A stretch of DNA of 24,185 bases, from the NCBI GenBank assembly GCA_031367345.1, contig JANLPR010000080.1:1-24185 (forward strand), in the 5' to 3' direction. The position numbers and the translations under genes were made by a program. The stretch's first letter is position 1; each line of letters starts with the position of its first letter. A model generated the notes under the pieces. The model saw only the letters and a program-made list of their open reading frames with translations. It was not told where the DNA came from and did not search any database. Shown here in pieces: positions 1 through 9,492 of the stretch. The stretch comes from JADKIH01 sp031367345. GTDB lineage: Bacteria; Bacteroidota; Bacteroidia; AKYH767-A; 2013-40CM-41-45.

Positions 1-128
1 GGTCAAAGGTCCGATGCAGTTTTTTTACTTACTAATTACCACTCACCACTCACTTAAAAAGAAGAATGGTCAAAGGTCCGATGCAGTTTTTTTACTTACT
101 AATTACCACTTACTACTCACTAAGAAAG
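1..128. repeat. Tandem pair of the intergenic ACTCACT-type repeat
   Basis: Positions 1-43 and 68-110 are identical, giving a direct repeat with a 67-bp period. Each copy begins GGTCAAAGGTCCGATGCAG, then seven T, then a low-complexity stretch made of ACTTACT, AATTACC and ACTCACT words. The copies diverge after base 43 of the unit (CACCACTCACTT against TACTACTCACTA). The family recurs on the same strand at 23821, 24038 and 24158. No open frame of note covers it. It may continue to the left of the window. Confidence 0.85.
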
Positions 129-226
129 GTCAAGGGGCAATATAGTCTGCATCAAATTACGAATTACAAATTTCCAATTACTACCTACTACCTACTACTC
201 ACTACTTACCACTCACCAATCACTAT
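129..226. repeat. Low-complexity intergenic tract, AATTAC/CTACTCACT words
   Basis: This stretch lies between the tandem pair and the stop codon of the giant minus-strand gene. It holds CAAATTACGA at 153-162, a word that is tandemly repeated at 23892-23919. It then runs into imperfect CTACCTACTA, CTACTCACTA and CCACTCACCA words up to about 225. I see no hairpin with a T-run here that would act as an obvious terminator for the minus-strand gene ending at 227. Confidence 0.6.
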
Positions 227-3200
227 TTATTGAAGAACAATTTTTATTAAACCCGTTTCTTTTTCTGAAGTAATCTGTACATAATAAATTCCTGCTGCAA
301 AAGTACTCAAATCGAATTCTTCTTTCATTCCAGGAATTGCATTGGCAAATTGTCTTACCATAACTATTTTTCCGTCTGTAGCAATTATTCGAATATTGGC
401 TTTCTTTACTAAGTTGTTTTTCAACTCAAGAATAAATTTATCGTGTGTTGGGTTTGGAAACAAATTGAATGAATTGCTCAACGCATTATTAACAACAGAA
501 TTTGAGAAGTCAACAAATATTTTATCCGATGTAGTACAACCATTACCATCGGTTACTACTACGCTATACGTTCCATTAATAGTTACGTTAATGAGCTGTG
601 TTGTCTCAAAAGTATTCCACAAATAAGAAGCAAAGCCTGGACCTCCATCAAGTGTTACTGTTTGTCCACTCTGAGTAAAAAGTGTATCCGGTCCAATGTT
701 TACAAATGGAATAGGATTGATTGTAGCATTTACCGGAATTGGCAAACTTGGACAAGCTACTCCTGCAATTGCATAAAACGTAGTACTCGATGTTACAGTT
801 GTTACGAATGTAGATCCGCTAAACAATAACGTACCTCCTATTTGATCATACCAATTAATTGGATCTGATGAAACCGCTTCTAAAGTTACTCGTCCAGGTC
901 CACAGTTTTCACCTGACGAAACAAATGTAATACTTGAAACAGGTTCTATCGTCAATTCAACTGGGAGTCGATTACTTCTACAAAGATCGCCGGCTTCTAC
1001 ATAGTAAGTTTGAGAAATAGTTACAGAAGGAGTCTGGAAAACAGAACCGGTAGCAAGTAACGTTCCACCAACGGGACTATCATACCAATTCAATTGCTCA
1101 GTAGAAGTAGCCATCAACGTTCCACTTCCAGGTCCACAAATCGAAGTGTTTGTTACACTTGGGTCTGCCGGAATTGAATGAATGAATGCATTAACCGGAA
1201 TTAAATTACTGTTACAGCCGGTACCTGCATCTGCATAAAAAATGGTAGAATTAGAAAGTGATGGTGTTACAAATTGAGTCCCGGTTCCCAATAAAGTTCC
1301 ATTTCCATCGTACCAATTAATTTGATCGACCGCAGTACCCGATAAAGCAACGGTACCTGCACCACAATTGAAATTATCAGTCAATATAGGATCAACTGAA
1401 TGCGGAGTTATGATAGCATAAATCTGCGCACGAGGACTTAAACAAACAGTTTCTGCTGATACATAGTATGGTGTAGAAGAATTAAGTACAGGTGTGGTAA
1501 ACATACTTCCTGTTCCTAATAACAATCCTCCGGAAGGAGAATCATACCATCTAATAATACCACTTGAAGAAACAGAAAGTGTAACAGAACCTACATCACA
1601 TCTATCAACATTTGAAACTGTTGGTGCCGGAGGAATTGCGTTTACTGTAGCAACTACAGGAATTCTATTACTACTACAATTTCCATCATTTGCTTCTACA
1701 TAATAAGTAGTTGTAGAAAGAATGGAAGGTGTTGTAAAATTTGTTCCATTAAATAGTATTGAACCACCACTGCTTGTAGAAAACCAAGTGAGTGAATTCG
1801 AAGCTGCTGCTGCAAGAGCTACAGTTCCTGTTCCACAACGACTACCACTTGTAACTGTCGGATCAAGAGGGGCGCTGTTGACTGTAGCAACAACAGCAAC
1901 TCGCGGACTATTGCAACCTAACCCTGCATCGGCATAGAAAGTAGTTGTAGTGCTAATTGAAGGTGTTGAAAAGTTCAAACCTGTACCTATTGAAGTTCCA
2001 CCAGAATTTGATGCATACCAATTAACTTGAACTGTACTGCTAACAGTCAATGTTACACTGCCTGTTCCGCAACGGCTACCACCAAATGTTGTTGGAGCAA
2101 TAGGGGCAACGGTTACATTTACAATAACCGGAGTTCTGGCAGATAAACAAATATCACCCGCCTGAACATAAAATGTATCAGTAATATTTACTACAGATGT
2201 AGTGAAAGTACTTCCTGTTGAAAGTGACGTTCCTCCTATCGGATTAGTAAACCAATTAAGAACACCATTCGAGGTAGCAGTTAGAACAGCTATACCACTG
2301 TTACAAAGCGTAACATTGCTTGCAACCGGTGTTGATGGCACCTGATTAATGATTGCTTGTATAGCTACTCTTGGACTTGCGCAACCGTCATTAGCTTCCA
2401 CGTAATAAGTGCTAGTGTTTGACAACACCGGCGTTGTAAAGGCCGAACCTGAACTTATTGAAGTTCCTCCGCTTGAAGAAGTAAACCAATTACTAGTATT
2501 CGAAGAAACGGCATTCAAAGTAACAGTACCACTTCCACATCGCGAAGAATTACTTACAGCAGGACTTGCTGGTATTGCATTTATAATAGCTTGTACGAGT
2601 ACACGAGAAGAACGGCAGTTATTTCCGGCTTCAACATAGTAAGAAGTATTTCCTGAAAGAACCGGTGTTGTATAACTTCCCGCTGTAGCTAATAGATTTC
2701 CACCGGTAGCTGCATCATACCAATACATTTGTTCAGGAGAAGAAGCAACAAGAGTAACAGACCCATTTCCACATCTAGATACGTTACTAGTACTAGGAGC
2801 TTGTGCAAATGAATTAACAATAGCTTGAATTGGAATTCTAACACTAAGACAATTCACTCCTGCATCTACATAGTAAATTGTAGTTGAAGAAATACTCGGA
2901 GTTGTAAATGAATTTCCAGTAAAGATGGATGTTCCTCCAGACGAAACTGTATACCAATTAATTTGTGAAGCAGAACTCGCAGAAAGATTAACAATACCGA
3001 CTCCACATCTTGAACCATCAACAACAGATGGAGCTGCAGGCGGAGCAATCACAATCGCATTTACACTGATTCGTGAGGATCGACAATTGTTTCCGGTTTC
3101 AACATAATAAGTTGTAGTTGAAGTTATAGATGGAGTAGTAAAAGTAGAACCCGTGAAGAGCAATGTTCCTCCTACAGCAGAAGAGTACCAATAAATCTGT

Positions 3201-6200
3201 TCCGGTGAACTTGCAACAAGTGTAACAGTACCAACATTGCACCTTGAAACATTGCTTGAAGTTGGTGCTGCAGGAATCAGATTTACAATTGCATTAACAG
3301 CTACACGAGGACTATTACATCCTAGGCCGGCATCTACATAAAATACGGAGGTTGCCGAAATGCTTGGAGTTGTAAATGAAGATCCGGTTGCTAATGCACT
3401 ACCACCAGATGAAACATTGTACCAATTAATTTGAGTAGAAGAAGTCGCCGTTAAGTTCACATTACCTGTACCACAACGAGCACCGTCAACTGCAACAGGC
3501 GCATTAGGTGGATTTGTAATAATTGCATCGATTGATATACGAGGGCTTAAACATATTGTACCTGCTTCAACGTAATAGGTAGTCGTGGTTGAGATGGTTG
3601 GAGTTGTAAACGTATTTCCTGTTGCAATTGAAGAACCACCTGTTGAAGAGGTAAACCAATTAACCTGCGAAGCAGAATTTGCAGTCAATAGTAAAGCACC
3701 CGGTCCACAACTTGACGCACTAGTAGTTGTTGGAGCCGTTGGTGAATTGTTAATTATTGCATTCACGGTTATACGAGACGATCTACATGTATTTCCGGTT
3801 TCCACATAATATGGAGTAGTACTAGAAATAGTTGGCGTAGTAAAAGCTGTACCAGTGAAAAGCAAGGCTCCTCCTGTAGCTGCAGAATACCAATAGATCT
3901 GTTCCGGAGAACTAGCTGTTAGTGTTACTGAACCAGAATTACATCGTGCAACATCAGACGAAGTAGGATTACTAGGTATTGGATTAACTGTTGCCAAAAC
4001 AGCTACTCTAGTGCTATTGCAACCAATTCCTGCATCAACATAATAAGTTGTGGTTGATGAAATACTAGGTGTTGTAAATGTAGAGCCGGTTGATAATGCG
4101 GTACCACCGCTTGATACATAATACCAGTTAATTTGTGCACCTGCAGAAGCCGTTAATAAAACAGTTCCAGAGCCACATCTCGAACCTTGATTGACTATAG
4201 GGCTTGCAGGCGGAGTAGTAATGATTGCATCAACAGCAATTCGATTACTGATGCATATGTTCGATGCTTCTACATAATATGTAGTTGTTGTAGAAATAGA
4301 AGGGGTAGTAAAATTTGCTCCGCTTGCAACAGATGAACCACCGCTTGCAACTATATACCAATTAATTTGATCAGGCGAACTAGCTGTTAAATTGACAATT
4401 CCGCTACCACATCTTGTAACGGCAGATGCAGAAGGAGAAGCAGGTATAGAATTTATTACTGCTTGTACTTGTGTTCGGATACTTGAACATCCATTATTTG
4501 TCTCAGCATAATATTTAGTGGTTAAGCTCAGCGCAGGAGTAGTAAAGGTCAATCCTGATCCAAGAAAAGTTCCGCCTGAAGGAAGATCAAACCATGATAT
4601 TGGATCAACAGCTTGAGCAGCCAATTGAACAATTCCTGTTCCACATCTGCTGCTGTCAGAAGCAGTAGGTGAATTTGGAAGAGAATTAATAATAGCATTC
4701 GCTAGTACTCTTGCAGAAGGGCAAGTACTTCCGGCTTGAACAAAGTAAGCTGTGGAAGTTGAAAGTACAGGAGTAGAAAAACTAGAACCACTTCCCACTT
4801 GAGTTCCACCTGTTAAAGAATCATACCAAGTAATTGCATCAGGCGAGGAAGCATTTAAACTTACACTTCCTGATCCACATATTGAAACATCTGCAGTAGT
4901 TGGTAAAGCTGAATAGGCGGTAACAGTAGCTGTTACTCTCGTTCTTGTACTTCTACAAGTATACCCGGCTTCAATATAATAATTTGTAGTTGAAGATAAA
5001 TTCGGAGTCGAATAATTTGAACCTGTGAATAGTAAACTGCCCCCAAGTGCGGTGTCGTACCAATAAACTTGTTCAGTCGAAATAGCATTGAACAAACCAC
5101 TTCCACTACCACAAATAGTAATAGCTGCTGCGGTCGGAACTGCCGGTATGGGATTTACAATACCTATTACTCGAATACGAGGGCTGGCACATCCACCATT
5201 TGCTTCAACATAAAAAGTATCAGTTAATGTAAGTGTACCGGTACTATAGGAAGTTCCACTTGCAAGTGCTGTTCCACCAATAGGTGATTGAAACCAATAA
5301 ATTGGAGCAGTAGCTGTAGCATTAAAAGTAAGTGAACCATTTCCGCATCTACTTGCATCGGCAGATACAGGAGCATCGGTTGTATTAATTGTAACATGAA
5401 CTTCAACTCGCTGACTTTTGCAATAATCTCCCGCTTCTACATAAAAAATAGAATCTTGAGGGATTGTATTTGTTAAAAATGTACTTCCTGTTTGTAAGAG
5501 AGCCCCGCCAGTAGGAGCATTGTACCAATGAATGGTTGCTGTATCTGTAGCTGTTAAAGTGACTGTGCCAGGTCCACAACGGAATACATCAGCTGCTACC
5601 GGTGTTGCAGCTTGTAAATTGACAATTGCATTCGTTGCAACATAATTACTCGGACAAGTTCTGCTTGCACGAGCATAATACGTTGTAGAGACTGATAAAT
5701 TTGGAGTAACGAAACTCGTTCCTATACCAACCTGATTTCCTCCAATAGCATCAAACCAAAAAATAGAATCGGACGCTGTAGCTGTTAATGTCATTGAACC
5801 ACTTGAGCAAACTGAAGCTGACTCTGTAACCGGGTCCGGCGCTTGTCCAACAGTGGTTACATTGAATGCCGAGGTAATGATAGAACAACCGGCATTACTA
5901 ACTTGAACCGTATAGCTTCCAGCCTGATTGGCAATATATGTTGATGATGTTGCTCCTACTATGCTTGCATTATTTCTTCTCCATTGATAAGAATAACCAT
6001 TTACATAAGTTGCAGACAAGGAAGCACTGCCACCTGAACAGAAAGTAGTGTTACCACTAATAGTAACTGTCGTTGAAAGAGAAGCACTATATGCTCGTCC
6101 CGGTGAGCCGCCTAAGCAACCGGCAAACCAATTAGTTCCGTCATTCAGATCATTATTCTGATTTAATAATTCACAAGTATACCCAATTCCATTTGCAGTA

Positions 6201-9200
6201 GGAGGCCATGGCAATTGATTCTGATAATTGATAGTTAAATACGCATTATCGTTATAATCTAAAATACGAATTTGATCACCTGAATTGCTAAAATTAAATT
6301 CCAATGCTCCTAACTTATTTGTTACCGAAGGAAATTGAGTTTTGAATTTAACAGAATCAGACATTACAACTAGATACCCATTAGCAGCAATTACAGTACC
6401 CGTACGAAAAACAAAATTGTGATTGTCTTGAGAATCTCTCACTTTCCATCCTGAAATATTTAATGGTGTTGTACCTATATTGTGTAATTCAATCCAATCA
6501 CCTGCGTCAGCCGATGGATCTGAATTGTAGTTGATCTCACTTACTATTAATCGTGGTGTTACAGCTGATCCGGTAAAGTAAGCTGTGATATTATCATTCC
6601 CGGTAAAATCATAGGTAACCGATTGATTTAAGTTATTCGAAGTCATCATCAAAGTTGACTTAAAATGATCAAACGTATAACCCGGATTAGGAATTGCAGT
6701 AATAGTAACTGGATTACCATGGTAGTAAATACCCGACCACGGATAACTAGTTGGTGTAATAGTTGAAATCTCTATTCGGCCTGCACCTGCCGGAGAAACA
6801 TTCAATGTTAACGTAACTTTTGACGCCATCCCAAATTGCGATTTAATAAAATCACGTTGGATCGTAGGACGAGCATTTGCAAAATTCGTCATGACATTAA
6901 TATTCGATTGCCATGTAGAAGTATTGCTTCCCCACTTTGCAAAATGCGCCGGCATGTCGTAAGCCATCGAATCTTGAAAATAATGTATTTCGCTACTTAC
7001 TACCGATGGTAAAAAGATCGTATTGATTAGATCAGCATTACGATTAATAAAATATCTCTTATAGGTAGGATTTTTTAAGATAGCATCAAATATTTTTGAG
7101 GAATAGCTAAACGCAGTAGGATTACGAGCAATGTTCAGTCGGTTATCATTCACACTACCATTCAACCCTAATCCAAAATCTAAATCATACATAAAGTACT
7201 TCCACTTCCCTCCTGCTGCATCAGGTCTCCATAGTTTAATATTGTTGGTCCAATCACCTATCCAATCACCATTATTGTAATATGTTTCAGCAGCAAAATA
7301 ATCTGTGTAGTTCTCCAAATCAAGAACACTGTTCATATAATCATAGTATGCTTGAGTTGTTGGTGTCTGAGATGTCGCGTAATTATACATTGCCCAGAAT
7401 GAAGAATCACTTCCTGAATTGATTGAAATTGTACTTCCGGATTCTTTCAAAAAGCTACATTGTTTTTTACTTAACCCATAATTATCCGACACCCAATGGT
7501 TGTCATGATTTTCATGAATAGTATACACTCCCCAATATGCTCCATTGAGAAACATAATGGCAGGTTGAGTATCTAAAAAACCACAATGAGTTTTTCTCAT
7601 CATACGCTCCATAACTGCATCACGGAATTGAGTCACATTCCAATCTGTTCCGGAATTTCTTATTACCAAATCAGATGCTTTATCGATGTATGGTTTGTCA
7701 GGATAGAATTGATAGTTGATTTCACTTACACCATAGCGACTACTCAAAGCCATCTCAAAACTTTTTTGAGGTTTAGCTCTTGAATAATTTCCATAAATAC
7801 TAATATCGCAGTCAAACTTAGAAATAGAACTTTTCGATTTATCGAAGTACTCCACTGCTGCCGGTTTTGTCCAAGGTTGCCAAAAGTTAGCACCAAAATA
7901 TGGCGATGTAGTTGATGCATTGGGACCCATTACATATATTCCGGTATTGTAATCCCACAAATTTAATGAATCCGTTGTGATGCTAAATATTGGAAGTTTG
8001 GTATTGACATTTATGAAATAGGTATTCGCTATAACAGTTCCCGGAAGCATTCCACTTGCAAAAACTCGTGCACGTATTGTAGTAGTAGAAGAAACAACAA
8101 TCGGTGAATTGTATGCCCTATCGGTTGTTTTCGGAACATTCCCATTGGTAGTATATCGGATGGTTGCCCCTGGAGTTATAGTAGATAAAGTAATTGATTG
8201 CGTACTTGTATAAAAACCACTCTGCTTAGAAAAAATTGGAATGCCGGCATAAGCTGAATAACAAACTGAATTATTATTTGTAGTTTCTGGCGTTGGTGTC
8301 GACATATAACACCATGAGTTAGCACCATCAGGTTTACGACCATACGAATTATCGACATCGATATTAGTGAACGTTACTTGATCGGCAAGTGAACCTGAAG
8401 GATTAGTAAGATAAATAGTTTCTCCAGTCTTCGATAATTTAAAATGTGCATTAAAATAATCTTGTGTCGGAGCTAAAAACCAAGAAGGAAGCGCTGAATA
8501 TGTAAGTCCTGAATTTTTCATTCCGAAAAATAAATATGGAATAGAAGACAAATCGGATGGAGAGGAAGAAACATCATGCGTTTCGATTGCCAATACATTT
8601 GACCCTTGTCTCAAAATAGTTTTCAGAAAAGTCGGATCAATAAAAAATGAATCAGGTCTTAATCCTTGGTACACCTGGGCCTCATGCGATGAGAGAGCAA
8701 GCGTATTCCAAGCCGGACGACCGCTAGAAGAAATATTAGCTCTTGCAATTTCTACTCCATTTAGATATGCCACAAATCCATCATCATAATCCATCATGAA
8801 AATTGCTTTGAGGACTTGCGAAGTATCGCTTACAGTAAATGTTTTTCTCATCATCACAGAAATAGATGATGTGGCTATCGTAGTATTGTCATCTCCGTCA
8901 GCAAAACCGATTCCTCCATTTCCAGTAGACCATGGAGACTCGTTAAAAGAATTATTTCTCCAATTGGTATCAAGCGAATTACTTCCAACCTTGTATTTCC
9001 AACTCGACAATGCATTTACACTCATTTCATAGTGATCTACTTTTACATTGCTTGTTGAATCAGAGGCAAACACTAAAATTCTTTTACCTGCGGCTAAAGT
9101 GATTGATGGAAAAGTAAAACGATAAGGTTGTGTGAGGTCATCTGATAAACCATAACCTTGAAGGTTTAATGTTGAACCACTGGTATTATATAATTCTATC

Positions 9201-9346
9201 CAATCATCATACTTACCATTCGAGTTTTGAATAGTTGTGTAATTGGATGGACAAATTTCATTGATGAGTAGCTGTCCGAACGATACGGAACTAGCAAATA
9301 AAAAAACAATCCCTACAAGTAGAGCTTTTTTAAGATGTGTGTTCAT
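227..9346 (-). CDS. Giant secreted LTD / CotH-kinase / 22x Ig-like protein with T9SS sorting domain
   Basis: This 3039-residue protein is predicted to be exported by Sec and displayed or released by T9SS. Seen in order: signal peptide (1-24, cut before Q25); lamin-tail domain (about 25-100); a jelly-roll-like segment with a DDGFVAYLNGVEIA stretch (about 105-290); a chitobiase C-terminal/FN3-like domain (365-442); a CotH kinase-like domain (about 495-838) with K528 in KPQKSFEM and a YDLD motif (D721, D723); an InlB-B-like segment (about 840-925); a second lamin-tail domain (about 927-1065); one Ig-like domain (about 1092-1168); 22 tandem Ig-like repeats (about 1170-2880); a short Ig/PKD-like segment; and a type A sorting domain (about 2957-3039, FPNPTHDKF to the C-terminus). 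LTD-CotH combinations are known in Bacteroidota, and CotH of Bacillus is a protein kinase. Whether this one phosphorylates anything is untested. The Ig array suggests a surface stalk or adhesin, which is inference. It is read alone, after the terminator of the upstream operon. Confidence 0.93.
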   Translation of the reverse strand: MNTHLKKALLVGIVFLFASSVSFGQLLINEICPSNYTTIQNSNGKYDDWIELYNTSGSTLNLQGYGLSDDLTQPYRFTFPSITLAAGKRILVFASDSTSNVKVDHYEMSVNALSSWKYKVGSNSLDTNWRNNSFNESPWSTGNGGIGFADGDDNTTIATSSISVMMRKTFTVSDTSQVLKAIFMMDYDDGFVAYLNGVEIARANISSSGRPAWNTLALSSHEAQVYQGLRPDSFFIDPTFLKTILRQGSNVLAIETHDVSSSPSDLSSIPYLFFGMKNSGLTYSALPSWFLAPTQDYFNAHFKLSKTGETIYLTNPSGSLADQVTFTNIDVDNSYGRKPDGANSWCYMSTPTPETTNNNSVCYSAYAGIPIFSKQSGFYTSTQSITLSTITPGATIRYTTNGNVPKTTDRAYNSPIVVSSTTTIRARVFASGMLPGTVIANTYFINVNTKLPIFSITTDSLNLWDYNTGIYVMGPNASTTSPYFGANFWQPWTKPAAVEYFDKSKSSISKFDCDISIYGNYSRAKPQKSFEMALSSRYGVSEINYQFYPDKPYIDKASDLVIRNSGTDWNVTQFRDAVMERMMRKTHCGFLDTQPAIMFLNGAYWGVYTIHENHDNHWVSDNYGLSKKQCSFLKESGSTISINSGSDSSFWAMYNYATSQTPTTQAYYDYMNSVLDLENYTDYFAAETYYNNGDWIGDWTNNIKLWRPDAAGGKWKYFMYDLDFGLGLNGSVNDNRLNIARNPTAFSYSSKIFDAILKNPTYKRYFINRNADLINTIFLPSVVSSEIHYFQDSMAYDMPAHFAKWGSNTSTWQSNINVMTNFANARPTIQRDFIKSQFGMASKVTLTLNVSPAGAGRIEISTITPTSYPWSGIYYHGNPVTITAIPNPGYTFDHFKSTLMMTSNNLNQSVTYDFTGNDNITAYFTGSAVTPRLIVSEINYNSDPSADAGDWIELHNIGTTPLNISGWKVRDSQDNHNFVFRTGTVIAANGYLVVMSDSVKFKTQFPSVTNKLGALEFNFSNSGDQIRILDYNDNAYLTINYQNQLPWPPTANGIGYTCELLNQNNDLNDGTNWFAGCLGGSPGRAYSASLSTTVTISGNTTFCSGGSASLSATYVNGYSYQWRRNNASIVGATSSTYIANQAGSYTVQVSNAGCSIITSAFNVTTVGQAPDPVTESASVCSSGSMTLTATASDSIFWFDAIGGNQVGIGTSFVTPNLSVSTTYYARASRTCPSNYVATNAIVNLQAATPVAADVFRCGPGTVTLTATDTATIHWYNAPTGGALLQTGSTFLTNTIPQDSIFYVEAGDYCKSQRVEVHVTINTTDAPVSADASRCGNGSLTFNATATAPIYWFQSPIGGTALASGTSYSTGTLTLTDTFYVEANGGCASPRIRVIGIVNPIPAVPTAAAITICGSGSGLFNAISTEQVYWYDTALGGSLLFTGSNYSTPNLSSTTNYYIEAGYTCRSTRTRVTATVTAYSALPTTADVSICGSGSVSLNASSPDAITWYDSLTGGTQVGSGSSFSTPVLSTSTAYFVQAGSTCPSARVLANAIINSLPNSPTASDSSRCGTGIVQLAAQAVDPISWFDLPSGGTFLGSGLTFTTPALSLTTKYYAETNNGCSSIRTQVQAVINSIPASPSASAVTRCGSGIVNLTASSPDQINWYIVASGGSSVASGANFTTPSISTTTTYYVEASNICISNRIAVDAIITTPPASPIVNQGSRCGSGTVLLTASAGAQINWYYVSSGGTALSTGSTFTTPSISSTTTYYVDAGIGCNSTRVAVLATVNPIPSNPTSSDVARCNSGSVTLTASSPEQIYWYSAATGGALLFTGTAFTTPTISSTTPYYVETGNTCRSSRITVNAIINNSPTAPTTTSASSCGPGALLLTANSASQVNWFTSSTGGSSIATGNTFTTPTISTTTTYYVEAGTICLSPRISIDAIITNPPNAPVAVDGARCGTGNVNLTATSSTQINWYNVSSGGSALATGSSFTTPSISATSVFYVDAGLGCNSPRVAVNAIVNLIPAAPTSSNVSRCNVGTVTLVASSPEQIYWYSSAVGGTLLFTGSTFTTPSITSTTTYYVETGNNCRSSRISVNAIVIAPPAAPSVVDGSRCGVGIVNLSASSASQINWYTVSSGGTSIFTGNSFTTPSISSTTIYYVDAGVNCLSVRIPIQAIVNSFAQAPSTSNVSRCGNGSVTLVASSPEQMYWYDAATGGNLLATAGSYTTPVLSGNTSYYVEAGNNCRSSRVLVQAIINAIPASPAVSNSSRCGSGTVTLNAVSSNTSNWFTSSSGGTSISSGSAFTTPVLSNTSTYYVEANDGCASPRVAIQAIINQVPSTPVASNVTLCNSGIAVLTATSNGVLNWFTNPIGGTSLSTGSTFTTSVVNITDTFYVQAGDICLSARTPVIVNVTVAPIAPTTFGGSRCGTGSVTLTVSSTVQVNWYASNSGGTSIGTGLNFSTPSISTTTTFYADAGLGCNSPRVAVVATVNSAPLDPTVTSGSRCGTGTVALAAAASNSLTWFSTSSGGSILFNGTNFTTPSILSTTTYYVEANDGNCSSNRIPVVATVNAIPPAPTVSNVDRCDVGSVTLSVSSSGIIRWYDSPSGGLLLGTGSMFTTPVLNSSTPYYVSAETVCLSPRAQIYAIITPHSVDPILTDNFNCGAGTVALSGTAVDQINWYDGNGTLLGTGTQFVTPSLSNSTIFYADAGTGCNSNLIPVNAFIHSIPADPSVTNTSICGPGSGTLMATSTEQLNWYDSPVGGTLLATGSVFQTPSVTISQTYYVEAGDLCRSNRLPVELTIEPVSSITFVSSGENCGPGRVTLEAVSSDPINWYDQIGGTLLFSGSTFVTTVTSSTTFYAIAGVACPSLPIPVNATINPIPFVNIGPDTLFTQSGQTVTLDGGPGFASYLWNTFETTQLINVTINGTYSVVVTDGNGCTTSDKIFVDFSNSVVNNALSNSFNLFPNPTHDKFILELKNNLVKKANIRIIATDGKIVMVRQFANAIPGMKEEFDLSTFAAGIYYVQITSEKETGLIKIVLQ
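700..5835 (-). repeat. Array of 22 tandem ~234-bp units encoding Ig-like domains
   Basis: I count 22 consecutive units of about 78 codons in the minus-strand frame. Each has a start like RCGxGxVxLxA, a central NWY or YWY, then GGTxLxTGxxFTTPxxSxTT, YYVEAG and a CxSxR motif, followed by a proline-rich linker. All 22 keep one cysteine near the start and one near the end. The pattern resembles the CHU_C-associated Ig-like domain (Ig_7-type) of Bacteroidota. Units 7-9 (about 4416-3718) and 10-12 (about 3717-3016) form a higher-order repeat of about 702 bp. The outer units are more divergent than the central ones. Confidence 0.9.
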
Positions 9347-9426
9347 GTGGTAATTAAGTAATAACTAAAAGATGAATAGTTTGGTTAAGGGACGGTATTG
9401 AATAATAAGTTGAGTTGTTGGTAAAG

Positions 9427-9434
9427 CAAATCTA
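9427..9434 (-). promoter_or_regulatory. Predicted -7 promoter box (TAGATTTG) of the giant gene
   Basis: Read on the minus strand this is TAGATTTG, a full match to the Bacteroidota TAnnTTTG box. A TTG lies upstream at 9461-9459, 24 nt away, which is slightly longer than the usual 17-23. Transcription would start near 9420, leaving a leader of about 75 nt before the ATG at 9346. Confidence 0.55.
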
Positions 9435-9462
9435 TATTATAAAATTCATTTTAGCCACAATA

Positions 9463-9492
9463 TTTGGCGAATATTGGCCAAAATTTGGCGAA
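9463..9492. promoter_or_regulatory. Possible operator: TTTGGCGAA direct repeats flanking a TTGGCCAA palindrome
   Basis: TTTGGCGAA occurs at 9463-9471 and again at 9484-9492, exactly 21 bp apart (two helical turns). The palindrome TTGGCCAA sits between them at 9474-9481. The cluster lies just upstream of the predicted -33 region of the giant gene, where an activator could bind. A regulatory role is inferred from position and symmetry only. Confidence 0.35.

Noticed and set aside
1..128. Possible CRISPR array
   Set aside because: Only two units with a 43-base identical part and a 24-base remainder, low-complexity content, no array of regular spacers and no cas genes.
1494..3809. Several plus-strand open frames of 60-76 codons with similar sequences, at 1494, 1722, 2409, 2925 and 3585
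   Set aside because: They are antisense images of the tandem Ig-like units. Their similarity to each other follows from the repeat array on the minus strand, and they have no start context or known domain.
7586..7783. A 65-codon plus-strand open frame within the CotH-encoding region
   Set aside because: It is antisense to the CotH-like domain, whose motifs are intact on the minus strand.
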